Below, one piece after another: positions 7,208 through 14,054 of a DNA stretch of 23,965 nucleotides. The position numbers and the translations under genes were made by a program. The notes under the pieces are model-generated. The model searched no databases. It had not been told where the DNA came from and worked only from the letters and a program-made list of their open reading frames with translations. The stretch's first letter is position 1. The number at the start of each line of letters is the position of its first letter. Source of the DNA: Acidimicrobiaceae bacterium (GTDB lineage Bacteria > Actinomycetota > Acidimicrobiia > Acidimicrobiales > Acidimicrobiaceae); the NCBI GenBank assembly GCA_013044365.1, contig JABEUP010000169.1:1-23965 (forward strand), in the 5' to 3' direction.

Positions 7208-9907
7208 ATGGCAAAACAGCTTGTAATTGTGGAGTCTCCGGCAAAGGCCAAGACGATAGCAAAATTCTTGGGACCCGATTATGTCGTTGAGTCCTCGATC
7301 GGCCACATCCGCGATCTCCCCAAAGGGGCATCGGATGTTCCCGCCTCTTTAAAAAGCCTTCCCTGGTCACGCCTTGGGGTTGATGTTGACAACTCTTTCA
7401 AGCCTTTGTATGTGATATCGAAGGATAAAAAGGCTCAGGTTACAAAACTTAAGGCGCTGCTTAAGGATGCTGATGAGCTCTATCTGGCCACAGATGAGGA
7501 CCGGGAAGGGGAGTCGATCGCCTGGCACCTGATGGAGGTGCTCGCGCCTAAGGTGCCCGTGAAACGTATGGTATTCCATGAGATTACCAAGGCGGCCATT
7601 GCAACCGCAATAAACCAGACTAGAAACATTGACCGTCAGATGGTCGATGCTCAGGAAGCCCGCCGGATCATCGACCGCCTTTACGGGTACGAGGTGTCGC
7701 CGGTGCTTTGGCGCAAGGTACTGCCCAAGCTTTCAGCGGGACGTGTACAGTCGGTTGCCACCAGGATCATCGTTGAGCGCGAGCGTGCAAGGATGGCTTT
7801 CAAATCTGCGAATTGGTGGGATTTGTCGGGGAAGTTTTCCAAAACCTCACAGGAGTTCTCAGCCGGGCTGGTTTCCATCGGCGGAAGTCGCGTCGCAGGG
7901 GGTAAAGATTTTTCCGATGCGGGGGAATTCTCAAGGTCGGATAGTTCCAAGGTGGTTCTGCTGAATCAGGAAACGGCGGACAGACTAAAAGATGTTTTGG
8001 AGAGCCAGGAGTTCCAGGTGGCTTCGGTAGAACACAAGCCTTATCGGCGTTCACCGGCTGCACCTTTCATGACTTCAACACTTCAGCAGGAGGCGGGAAG
8101 AAAACTGAGATTTTCCGCAAAGCGTACGATGTCTATCGCGCAGAGCCTTTATGAGAATGGTTACATCACCTATATGAGGACCGACTCTACTGCTCTTGCT
8201 GATTCAGCACTCGCCTCGGCGCGAACTTTAGCTGCAAAAATGTATGGAGAGCGTTATGTTTCACCCAAGCCGCGAACGTATGCCAATAAGGTCAAGAATG
8301 CCCAGGAGGCTCACGAGGCGATAAGGCCAGCCGGAGAAGAGTGGCCAACTCCTGAAAATCTCTCGGCTCAGCTTTCCTCCGATGAGGTAAAGCTGTACGA
8401 ACTAATTTGGAAGCGTACCGTCGCATCCCAGATGTCTGATGCCGAGGGATCATCAGCCCAGGTAAGGCTGAAAACAGCGATTCCCGCGACTTTCCCGGCA
8501 GATTTCTCGCCATCTCTAACCCCCGGCCAAGAGGTATTGTTTGGAGCTTCGGGAAAGGTGATTACTTTCCCCGGTTTTCTCAGGGCCTATGTTGAAGGTG
8601 CTGATGATCCGGAAGCTGAACTCGACAGTACAGAAGTTCGCCTACCCCCACTTAATACTGGCGATATAGTCGAACTATTAGATTTGGCAGCGGAGTCGCA
8701 CAATACCTCGCCCCCGGCAAGATATACGGAAGCATCGCTGGTGAAGGCTCTCGAAGACATGGGTGTGGGTAGGCCGTCCACGTATGCCTCGATAATAGGC
8801 ACAATCTTGGATAGGGGATATGTGTGGAAAAAAGGCACCGCACTCGTTCCGTCCTTTGTGGCTTTTGCCGTTGTCACACTATTGGAGCGGTATTTTTACT
8901 ATCTGGTGGATTACAATTTCACGGCGGCCCTTGAAGACTCACTGGATCAAATAGCCAAAGGTGAAAAAGAGACTATTCCATATCTGAGCGAGTTCTATTT
9001 TGGTACCAACGGAAGTGGCCTGAAGTCGATGGTTCAGGACCATTTGGACGAAATCGATCCCCGCGAGATCAATTCGATTCCGATTGGAAATGATCCAGAC
9101 GGAAACGAGATCCTGGCAAGGGTTGGTAAGTTCGGTCCGTACCTGAGTTGCAACGAGGCAACTGCTCCGATCCCGGCTGATCTGGCACCAGACGAACTGA
9201 CAGTGGAGAAAGCACTTGAGTTGCTTAGCCAAAGCTCAAGCGATTTGTCACTGGGGACGGATCCGGAAAGCGGTCTATCAGTTTGGGCCAAAGTGGGGCG
9301 GTTCGGCCCATTTGTCCAGCTGGGTGATCCATCCGAAATGCCACCTAAGGAAAAACCCAAAACTGCGTCTCTGCTTTCCAGCCAAAGCCTGTCAACGGTC
9401 ACCCTGGAGGAGGCTATAAAGCTATTGTCGCTTCCGAGGGACATCGGCATCGACCCCAGCGACGGCCAGGTCATACAGGCTGCAAACGGCCGCTATGGAC
9501 CTTATCTGAAGAAGGGGAGTGTAACCAGGAGTCTTCCGTTGGAGGACGAGATATTCACCATAGATTTGAACGGTGCTCTTGCACTTCTCGCTGCTCCGAA
9601 AATTGGACGTGGGGGCCAAGCCCGAAAGGCAGGCCCGGTGGTAGTGGTCGGCGAAACTCCCGATGGGAAAGAGATTACCCTTCGAACCGGCCGTTTTGGG
9701 CCCTACGTGACCGATGGCGAAGTCAATGCCTCGCTTAGAGTTGGAGATACCTTGGATGAGCTGACTATTGAACGGGCTGTAGAGCTTATCGAAATGCGTA
9801 AAGAATCGATTGCTGTAAACGGTGGCGTTACGAAAAAGCGGTCCACTAGAGGAACGGCTGCCAAAAAGACTGCAGCTAAAAGATCAACCAGGAAGACCAA
9901 GAGTTGA
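7208..9907 (+). CDS. topA: DNA topoisomerase I (type IA)
   Basis: About 899 residues. It starts with a Toprim domain (VIVESPAKAKTI; acidic triad in TDEDREGE near 95-100) and carries the catalytic tyrosine at Y322 in YMRTDS, matching E. coli Y319. The motif GRPSTYASII follows near residue 520. The C-terminal third has no zinc fingers but holds four repeats built around GKFGPY / GRFGPF / GRYGPY / GRFGPY (near 640, 696, 760 and 827), then a lysine-rich tail with KKxA-type motifs, the layout known from mycobacterial and streptomycete TopA. It relaxes negative supercoils by single-strand cleavage. In-frame GTG (7202) and TTG (7205) codons precede the ATG; 7208 is chosen because TAGGTG at 7199-7204 sits just upstream and MAKQLVIVESP is the usual N-terminus. 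The stop overlaps the tmk start. Confidence 0.97.
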   Translation: MAKQLVIVESPAKAKTIAKFLGPDYVVESSIGHIRDLPKGASDVPASLKSLPWSRLGVDVDNSFKPLYVISKDKKAQVTKLKALLKDADELYLATDEDREGESIAWHLMEVLAPKVPVKRMVFHEITKAAIATAINQTRNIDRQMVDAQEARRIIDRLYGYEVSPVLWRKVLPKLSAGRVQSVATRIIVERERARMAFKSANWWDLSGKFSKTSQEFSAGLVSIGGSRVAGGKDFSDAGEFSRSDSSKVVLLNQETADRLKDVLESQEFQVASVEHKPYRRSPAAPFMTSTLQQEAGRKLRFSAKRTMSIAQSLYENGYITYMRTDSTALADSALASARTLAAKMYGERYVSPKPRTYANKVKNAQEAHEAIRPAGEEWPTPENLSAQLSSDEVKLYELIWKRTVASQMSDAEGSSAQVRLKTAIPATFPADFSPSLTPGQEVLFGASGKVITFPGFLRAYVEGADDPEAELDSTEVRLPPLNTGDIVELLDLAAESHNTSPPARYTEASLVKALEDMGVGRPSTYASIIGTILDRGYVWKKGTALVPSFVAFAVVTLLERYFYYLVDYNFTAALEDSLDQIAKGEKETIPYLSEFYFGTNGSGLKSMVQDHLDEIDPREINSIPIGNDPDGNEILARVGKFGPYLSCNEATAPIPADLAPDELTVEKALELLSQSSSDLSLGTDPESGLSVWAKVGRFGPFVQLGDPSEMPPKEKPKTASLLSSQSLSTVTLEEAIKLLSLPRDIGIDPSDGQVIQAANGRYGPYLKKGSVTRSLPLEDEIFTIDLNGALALLAAPKIGRGGQARKAGPVVVVGETPDGKEITLRTGRFGPYVTDGEVNASLRVGDTLDELTIERAVELIEMRKESIAVNGGVTKKRSTRGTAAKKTAAKRSTRKTKS

Positions 9908-10533
9908 AACGAGGCTTGTTCATCGCCTTTGAAGGTGTCGAAGGAGTGGGCAAGAGCACCCAGGCGTCCCTTCTGGCCGAGCGTGTCCGAGCGGAGCTAC
10001 AACGCGAGGTTGTACTAACCCGCGAACCCGGTGGGACGGCGCTGGCTGAAAAGCTTAGACAAATCGTGTTGTCTGGTGCAGACGGTCCAATCGATGACCG
10101 TACCGAGGCGCTTATCATGGCTGCCGCCAGAGCAAGCCATGTTTCCCAGCTGATTTTTCCCAGTCTCAAAGATGGGCGCTTCGTGATTTGTGATCGGTTT
10201 GCCGGCTCATACCTTGCATACCAGGGATTTGGAAGAGGGCTTGAGCTGGATGTTCTTAAGATAGTCACCCATTTTTCCTCATACGCAATTGATCCGGATA
10301 TGACCTTCCTTCTTCAACTTGATCCAGCAGCGGCAATGGCGCGCAAGGGTACTTCCCGCGACAGAATCGAAATCGAGACCGACGAATTCTTTGCCAGAGT
10401 CGCCAAGGGCTATGAAGAGCTTTCTTTTTCAGATTCCTGGGTAACTCTGGACGCCTCGCTTTCAGTTGAGCAGTTGCACGAAGAGATATTCGCCCATGTG
10501 CTGAGAGTGATTCAAAATTTCGGAGAAAAGTAA
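9904..10533 (+). CDS. tmk: Thymidylate kinase
   Basis: 209 residues, normal for the family. The P-loop is FEGVEGVGKSTQ (residues 8-19), the DR(Y/F) signature is CDRFAGSYLAYQG, and the lid segment is RKGTSRDRIE. The enzyme phosphorylates dTMP to dTDP with ATP for dTTP synthesis in the cytosol. The TTG start at 9904 overlaps the topA stop (TTGA). AGGAAG at 9889-9894, inside topA, is a plausible ribosome-binding site. Another TTG at 9916 is possible, but no ATG or GTG is available before the P-loop. Operon with topA and holB. Confidence 0.95.
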   Translation: MKRGLFIAFEGVEGVGKSTQASLLAERVRAELQREVVLTREPGGTALAEKLRQIVLSGADGPIDDRTEALIMAAARASHVSQLIFPSLKDGRFVICDRFAGSYLAYQGFGRGLELDVLKIVTHFSSYAIDPDMTFLLQLDPAAAMARKGTSRDRIEIETDEFFARVAKGYEELSFSDSWVTLDASLSVEQLHEEIFAHVLRVIQNFGEK

Positions 10534-10549
10534 AGGTAGAGACGCTCTC

Positions 10550-11614
10550 ATGAGTATTGTCGATCTATTTGAAAAGATTCCGGGTCAGGATAGGCTTGCA
10601 AGTGAACTGCAGGCGCACTTTCAAAATCCGAGAAATTCCTATTTTTTCATCGGGCCCCAGGATGCCGGCGTTTTAGAGGCTGCGAAGGCATTTGCCAAAG
10701 CAATTCTCTGTCTGGAAGCAGGCTGTGGCAAGTGTCAAAGCTGTATTGCAATTGAGAGGAATTCACATCCTGACGTTGCCGTATACGAACGCACCGGCCC
10801 CTTTCTAATGGTTGACGATGCACGTGAGATAGTGAATCTGGCTTTCCGCTCGACTTCGGGATCCAAGTACCGGATCATTATCGTTCCAGAGCTGGATCTC
10901 GTTGGAAAGGCAGCACCGACCCTTCTCAAGAGCGTCGAAGAGCCCCCTGAATCAACTATCTTTCTGCTACTTGCTTCAACCGAAGTTCCAGAACTTCGGA
11001 CACTGATGTCCAGGTCAGTGGTATTGAAGTTCGACCCGTTGTCGGACGAGCAAATATACAGCTATTTGCATGACGTCGGTTACAGCGACGAGGTATCTGC
11101 TGAGGCCGTTCGTCTAAGTGCTGGAAGATGGTCACGGGCGGTGAAGTTGGCAAGTGATCCGGAGCTCAGGGAGAAGCTTGGACTCTGGGAAGAGCTTCCC
11201 AAGCTCCTGGCTCAGGATACGGCGGAGATCATCAAATTGGCGGACCGACTTATAAGTGTCGCCGGACTTATGGAGGATCGTCGAAGTAATGAGCAGAAAA
11301 AAGAGGTCAAAGAAGTCACCGAACTTGCGAAAGCTCAGGGAGACCTCCGAGAGTCCACCGTGAAAAGACTCGAAGATCAACACCATAGAGAGCTTCGCCG
11401 GATTCGAACCGCAGAGTTTCGGGCTGGACTGCTGCTCCTTGAGCGATACTACCGCAATCAGATTGTTCTTAGCGGTCATGAACCATCCCGGCACAAGTAT
11501 CTTATCGATGTGATAAGCCAAATTGAGGAGGCTCAACAGGCCCTAAGGAGGAATTGCAATGAATTTTTGATGCTTGTAGCCTTACTTAGTCGTCTTGCTG
11601 GCAAGGGCAGCTAG
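10550..11614 (+). CDS. holB: DNA polymerase III delta' subunit (clamp loader)
   Basis: 354 residues. The N-terminal AAA+-like domain has a zinc module with C54, C59, C62 and C65 (CGKCQSC), and the conserved LLKSVEEPPESTIFLLLAS segment and a sensor-type RS near LMSRS. The P-loop position reads GPQDAGVLEA, lacking the GKT residues, as expected for the non-hydrolysing delta' subunit. The middle (about 235-280) is rich in Lys/Glu/Arg and probably helical; the C-terminus should form the clamp-loader collar. It works with tau/gamma and delta to load the beta clamp. Position after tmk is the usual bacterial arrangement. AGGTAGAG upstream of the ATG supports this start. Confidence 0.92.
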   Translation: MSIVDLFEKIPGQDRLASELQAHFQNPRNSYFFIGPQDAGVLEAAKAFAKAILCLEAGCGKCQSCIAIERNSHPDVAVYERTGPFLMVDDAREIVNLAFRSTSGSKYRIIIVPELDLVGKAAPTLLKSVEEPPESTIFLLLASTEVPELRTLMSRSVVLKFDPLSDEQIYSYLHDVGYSDEVSAEAVRLSAGRWSRAVKLASDPELREKLGLWEELPKLLAQDTAEIIKLADRLISVAGLMEDRRSNEQKKEVKEVTELAKAQGDLRESTVKRLEDQHHRELRRIRTAEFRAGLLLLERYYRNQIVLSGHEPSRHKYLIDVISQIEEAQQALRRNCNEFLMLVALLSRLAGKGS

Positions 11615-11626
11615 AATTAGCGCGGC

Positions 11627-11699
11627 GCCCGGGTAGCTCAGTCGGTAGAGCAGCTCACTCGTAATGAGCAGGTCAGGAGTTCAAATCTCCTCTCGGGCT
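11627..11699 (+). tRNA. tRNA-Thr (anticodon CGT)
   Basis: A full cloverleaf can be drawn: acceptor GCCCGGG with CTCGGGC (one G-U pair), D-stem GCTC/GAGC, anticodon stem GCTCA/TGAGC with loop CTCGTAA (anticodon CGT, reading ACG), and T-stem AGGAG/CTCCT with loop TTCAAAT. The discriminator base is T at 11699 and CCA is not encoded. It begins 12 bp after the holB stop and may be co-transcribed with it. Confidence 0.97.
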
Positions 11700-11883
11700 C
11701 AGAGAATTTATTGTATGATCTTGTGAGTGGATCTCCAGATTTCTGTCGAGAGTTTCCCTATCCACGGGCCCACTGGCAAAATGAAGTCTGCAAGGTAACC
11801 ATGAGGCATCGGGTCGGCTAAATACGCGAGGGGATTTACAACCGTTCCCTAAGCTAGCTTGATATTTTTGGGAGACTAACCGA

Positions 11884-11916
11884 ATGTAGTCACAATACCT
11901 GGTAAAATGACTACAT
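11884..11916 (+). promoter_or_regulatory. Toxin-antitoxin promoter/operator: 9-bp perfect inverted repeat around a -10 box
   Basis: ATGTAGTCA (11884-11892) and TGACTACAT (11908-11916) are exact reverse complements separated by 15 bp. TAAAAT (11903-11908) between the arms could be the -10 box, which would put the transcription start at about 11915, the A of the antitoxin ATG. The message would then be leaderless. Phd/VapB antitoxins usually repress their own promoter by binding such repeats. No convincing -35 box is seen. Confidence 0.65.
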
Positions 11917-12172
11917 GGAAGTTGGAGTAAGAGATCTAAAGACTAATCTTTCAAGATACCTGAAAAGAGCTTCATCAGGCGAAGTTATCACGGTGACCGA
12001 TAGAGGGCGCGCGGTCGCCTCATTAGGTCCTGCCTATGGTGAGATTGATCTTGCGGCGGCCGCCGACGAGGGCTGGATCACATTGCCCGTCCGTTCTGGA
12101 TTTACTTCCGTCAAGCGTCACAAGGCCCGACATTTGATAAGCTCAATTCTTGAAGAAGACAGAGCAAGGTGA
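11915..12172 (+). CDS. Phd/YefM-family antitoxin (VapB role)
   Basis: 85 residues. The first 50 residues match the Phd/YefM fold: VGVRDLKTNLSRYLKRASSG, then the strand EVITVTDRGRAVASLGP. This half binds DNA. The C-terminal part, with GWITLPVRSG and a basic patch KRHKARH, would be the toxin-neutralising tail. The stop overlaps the toxin GTG by three bases, the standard coupling in toxin-antitoxin operons. The inverted repeat over its start codon is the likely autoregulatory operator. The upstream sequence has no Shine-Dalgarno site, which fits a leaderless message. Confidence 0.88.
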   Translation: MEVGVRDLKTNLSRYLKRASSGEVITVTDRGRAVASLGPAYGEIDLAAAADEGWITLPVRSGFTSVKRHKARHLISSILEEDRAR

Positions 12173-12567
12173 CACTTTATGCTGACTCGTCAGCTCTTTT
12201 GAAACGCTATGTGGATGAGCCGGACTCCGAAAAATCTAATGAACTTTTGGAGTCGGATCCCCAGGTTTTGACGGCTCGCCTTACTATTGTTGAGGTTCGG
12301 AGGAATTTGTATAGGCTCCTTGACCCGGAAGCGGCGATTGACGCCTGCATCAATTTTGTCAAGGATATGGAGGCTATTGCAATTATTGAACTCGATGCCG
12401 CGACCTGTGAGCTAGCCGCAATGATTGCGGAGCAAACTAATGCGAGAACCCTTGATGCTCTTCATCTAGCTGCGGCAAAACGTATCGGACCTACTGTTAG
12501 CTTTTTAACGTTTGATGTTCGTCAAGCTGATGTGGCAAGAAGAATTGGATTGCATGCTATCCCGTAG
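12169..12567 (+). CDS. vapC: PIN-domain ribonuclease toxin (VapC-type)
   Basis: 132 residues starting with GTG at 12169. The PIN-domain acidic residues are all visible: the first Asp in YADSSALLKRY (D6), Glu in TIVEVRR (about E42), Asp in RTLDALHLAAA (about D96) and Asp in FLTFDVRQ (about D115). These coordinate Mg in an endoribonuclease that typically cuts tRNA or rRNA; the target cannot be read from the sequence. The gene is translationally coupled to its antitoxin. An intact catalytic set suggests a functional toxin. Confidence 0.9.
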   Translation: MTLYADSSALLKRYVDEPDSEKSNELLESDPQVLTARLTIVEVRRNLYRLLDPEAAIDACINFVKDMEAIAIIELDAATCELAAMIAEQTNARTLDALHLAAAKRIGPTVSFLTFDVRQADVARRIGLHAIP

Positions 12568-12841
12568 AATTTATGAACTCCGCTACTGACTTGTCGAATA
12601 AAAGACAGGACATGGCGCGGGAGAATAACAACATCCATCCCCGGCAGCACGCATTACTGGCTTCAATGGCAAGTCACGGACCTGGCAACCAGCAGAGAGG
12701 ACTTTCTGCCTCGTCAAATCCAGGTCGATGAGACAAGTGCTGAGTAGGTACCGACGTGGCCGTTAGGGACGCCTGACAACGTTTAACTCCTTAGTGGCAA
12801 ATTCGAATTCTTGTGACCTATGAATCTGATTTATTAAGTCA
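12568..12841 (+). other. Intergenic stretch with no convincing intact gene; possible 3' gene remnant
   Basis: Between the toxin stop and the sigma-factor promoter no complete gene is supported. One frame is open from 12577 to a TAG at 12745-12747 (56 codons) but has no start codon; its later part (STHYWLQWQVTDL, then EDFLPRQIQVDE) looks protein-like and could be the tail of a lost gene. A 39-codon ATG frame (12612-12731) overlaps it in another frame and looks less protein-like. No database match could be checked. Confidence 0.4.
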
Positions 12842-12868
12842 GGAATTTTGAATCCGATTATTTTGTTG
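12842..12868 (+). promoter_or_regulatory. SigR/SigH-type promoter upstream of the sigma factor (autoregulation)
   Basis: GGAAT (12842-12846) and GTTG (12865-12868) are separated by exactly 18 bp, the known SigR consensus of actinobacteria (GGAAT-N18-GTT). Transcription would start near 12874-12876, leaving only a few bases before the ATG at 12879. SigR-type genes are usually autoregulated, which fits. Confidence 0.65.
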
Positions 12869-12875
12869 GTATAAT
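12848..12875 (+). promoter_or_regulatory. Overlapping housekeeping-type promoter
   Basis: TTGAAT (12848-12853) and a perfect TATAAT (12870-12875) are separated by 16 bp. The start point would fall near 12882, inside the ATG codon at 12879, so this transcript could only make a shorter protein from GTG at 12915 or another downstream codon. Confidence 0.5.
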
Positions 12876-12878
12876 TCG

Positions 12879-13496
12879 ATGTCGCTTTCTTTATTAGCGG
12901 CTACCGTTACTTTGGTGGCTGATCAGGATAAATTTGCGGAACAAGCATTGGAGTATGCGGATGCTCTTTATGGTGCTGCTCTGAGAATGACAAGAAATCG
13001 GGCCGATGCCGAGGACCTGATTCAAGAGACATATCTAAAGGCATATCGGGGTTTTGGAACCTTCCAGGAGGGTACTAATCTCAAGGCCTGGCTTTATCGG
13101 ATACTAACTAATGCCTTCATCAACTCATACAGGGCAAAGCAGAGGCGGCCCGACGAGAGCGGAATGGACGACATAGAGGATCTCTATCTTTACAAGAGAA
13201 TTAGCTCACTTGAGGGGGGAACCACAGGTAAAAGTGCTGAGGAAGAAGTTCTGGAGAAATTCACAGATACTGACGTCAAAGATGCAATAGAGTCACTTCC
13301 GGAACAGTTTCGCATAGCGGTGCTGTTGTCAGATGTGGAAGGTTTTTCATACAAGGAGATATCCGATATCGTCGGAGTCCCATTGGGTACAGTTATGAGC
13401 CGTCTGCATCGGGGAAGAAAAGCACTACAGAAGGCGCTGGTCGAGGTTGGAATGCGCAAGGGTTTAGGTGATTATGGACAATTCGCAAGAAACTGA
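12879..13496 (+). CDS. sigR: SigR/SigH-like ECF sigma factor (thiol-oxidative stress)
   Basis: 205 residues from ATG 12879. Region 2 is highly typical of SigR: ALRMTRNRADAEDLIQETY followed by KAYRGFGTFQEGTNLKAWLYR and ILTNAFINSYR. Region 4 has FRIAVLLSDVEGFSYKEISDI and the helix-turn-helix end GTVMSRLHRGRKAL. It directs RNA polymerase to stress genes, in relatives those for thioredoxin, mycothiol and protein turnover. The next gene encodes its zinc anti-sigma factor and overlaps its end by 23 bases. The start is uncertain: the first 12 residues (MSLSLLAATVTL) are not typical, and GTG 12915 would give MADQDKFAEQALEYAD, closer to relatives. Streptomyces SigR is also known in long and short forms. 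Confidence 0.92.
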   Translation: MSLSLLAATVTLVADQDKFAEQALEYADALYGAALRMTRNRADAEDLIQETYLKAYRGFGTFQEGTNLKAWLYRILTNAFINSYRAKQRRPDESGMDDIEDLYLYKRISSLEGGTTGKSAEEEVLEKFTDTDVKDAIESLPEQFRIAVLLSDVEGFSYKEISDIVGVPLGTVMSRLHRGRKALQKALVEVGMRKGLGDYGQFARN

Positions 13497-13737
13497 TTCA
13501 GCTCGGGCTGGCTGTCAGGAGACAATAGCCCGCCTCTACACATTTTTAGATGGCGAACTGACTCAGGACCGCAAAGAAAAGATTAGGCAGCACCTTGATG
13601 AGTGCTCACCGTGTCTTGAGGCGTTTGAGTTCGAATCTGAGCTTCGGAGCATGATTGCATCGAAGTCAAGGGACCGTTGTCCGGATAGTATCCGGGCCAA
13701 GGTTGAAGCGATATTGAAATATGGTAAGGTCGTTTAG
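13474..13737 (+). CDS. rsrA: RsrA-like redox-sensitive zinc anti-sigma factor
   Basis: 87 residues. It has the zinc anti-sigma signature HLDECSPC (H40, C44, C47) and an upstream cysteine C14. The spacing is the same as Streptomyces RsrA C11/H37/C41/C44, in which C11 and C44 form the disulfide that releases SigR; an extra C69 is near the C-terminus. It should hold the sigma factor in the reduced cell and release it under disulfide stress. ATG 13474 is preferred, with TTTAGGTG at 13463-13470 as ribosome-binding site; GTG 13468 is the alternative. It overlaps sigR and is followed at once by a hairpin terminator. Confidence 0.9.
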   Translation: MDNSQETDSARAGCQETIARLYTFLDGELTQDRKEKIRQHLDECSPCLEAFEFESELRSMIASKSRDRCPDSIRAKVEAILKYGKVV

Positions 13738-13738
13738 C

Positions 13739-13765
13739 CAAAACGGCGGTTTGATCTCCGTTTTG
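13739..13765 (+). terminator. Rho-independent-type terminator after rsrA
   Basis: CAAAACGG (13739-13746) pairs perfectly with CCGTTTTG (13758-13765) around an 11-nt loop, followed by T-rich sequence. It begins two bases after the rsrA stop and separates the sigR-rsrA operon from the small downstream gene, which therefore needs its own promoter. Confidence 0.65.
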
Positions 13766-13796
13766 TTTGCCTTTAGTATTTGATAGTAAATACCTT

Positions 13797-13822
13797 GGAA
13801 TTTAATTCCTTTGTTCCAAGTT
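13797..13822 (+). promoter_or_regulatory. Second SigR/SigH-type promoter, upstream of the small Cys/His protein
   Basis: GGAAT (13797-13801) and GTT (13820-13822) are separated by exactly 18 bp, the same as upstream of sigR. The GTT lies 9 bases before the ATG at 13832 (11 bases at sigR). The element also contains an inverted repeat, CTTGGAA (13794-13800) with TTCCAAG (13814-13820). This would give a leaderless or nearly leaderless message; no Shine-Dalgarno site is present. Confidence 0.6.
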
Positions 13823-13831
13823 ATTAAAAAT

Positions 13832-14026
13832 ATGGCAACTACTACAGAAATTATTGGCGCACTGCCACTAATCGGTGGCGAGAAACCCTCGAGGGCATAT
13901 TCAAAAGATCGTGTTTGCAACAGCGTTGGCTGTGAGACGAAATTGTCAATGTATAACCGTGGTAAATACTGTTATTTGCATCAGCCGATAACTGTTCCAC
14001 GTACCCGAGGGCGTAAGATCGCCTAA
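13832..14026 (+). CDS. Small putative zinc-binding protein, 64 residues, function unknown
   Basis: I do not recognise a characterised family. The protein has a hydrophobic patch (TEIIGALPLIGG) in its first 16 residues, then a compact ligand set C29-x4-C34-x12-C47-x2-H50 within RVCNSVGCETKLSMYN and YCYLHQ, and a basic proline/arginine tail (PRTRGRKIA). The CxxxxC...CxxH pattern suggests a small zinc finger or ribbon that could bind nucleic acid or protein. A TTG at 13811 in the same frame is rejected because it falls inside the predicted promoter. The gene lies between the terminated sigR-rsrA operon and the metalloprotease, 28 bp before the latter, and is preceded by a SigR-type promoter, so it is probably a member of that regulon. 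Codon use looks normal. Confidence 0.75.
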   Translation: MATTTEIIGALPLIGGEKPSRAYSKDRVCNSVGCETKLSMYNRGKYCYLHQPITVPRTRGRKIA

Positions 14027-14054
14027 CCGAAGTAATAAACTAAAATGGGGTGTT

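Noticed and set aside
11627..12600. tRNA-Thr as an integration site for the toxin-antitoxin segment
   Set aside because: I found no repeat of the tRNA 3' end downstream and no integrase, so an integrated element is not supported.
12612..12731. 39-codon ATG frame between the toxin and sigR
   Set aside because: No ribosome-binding site, no motif, Asn/Gly/Ser-rich and overlapping a more protein-like frame.
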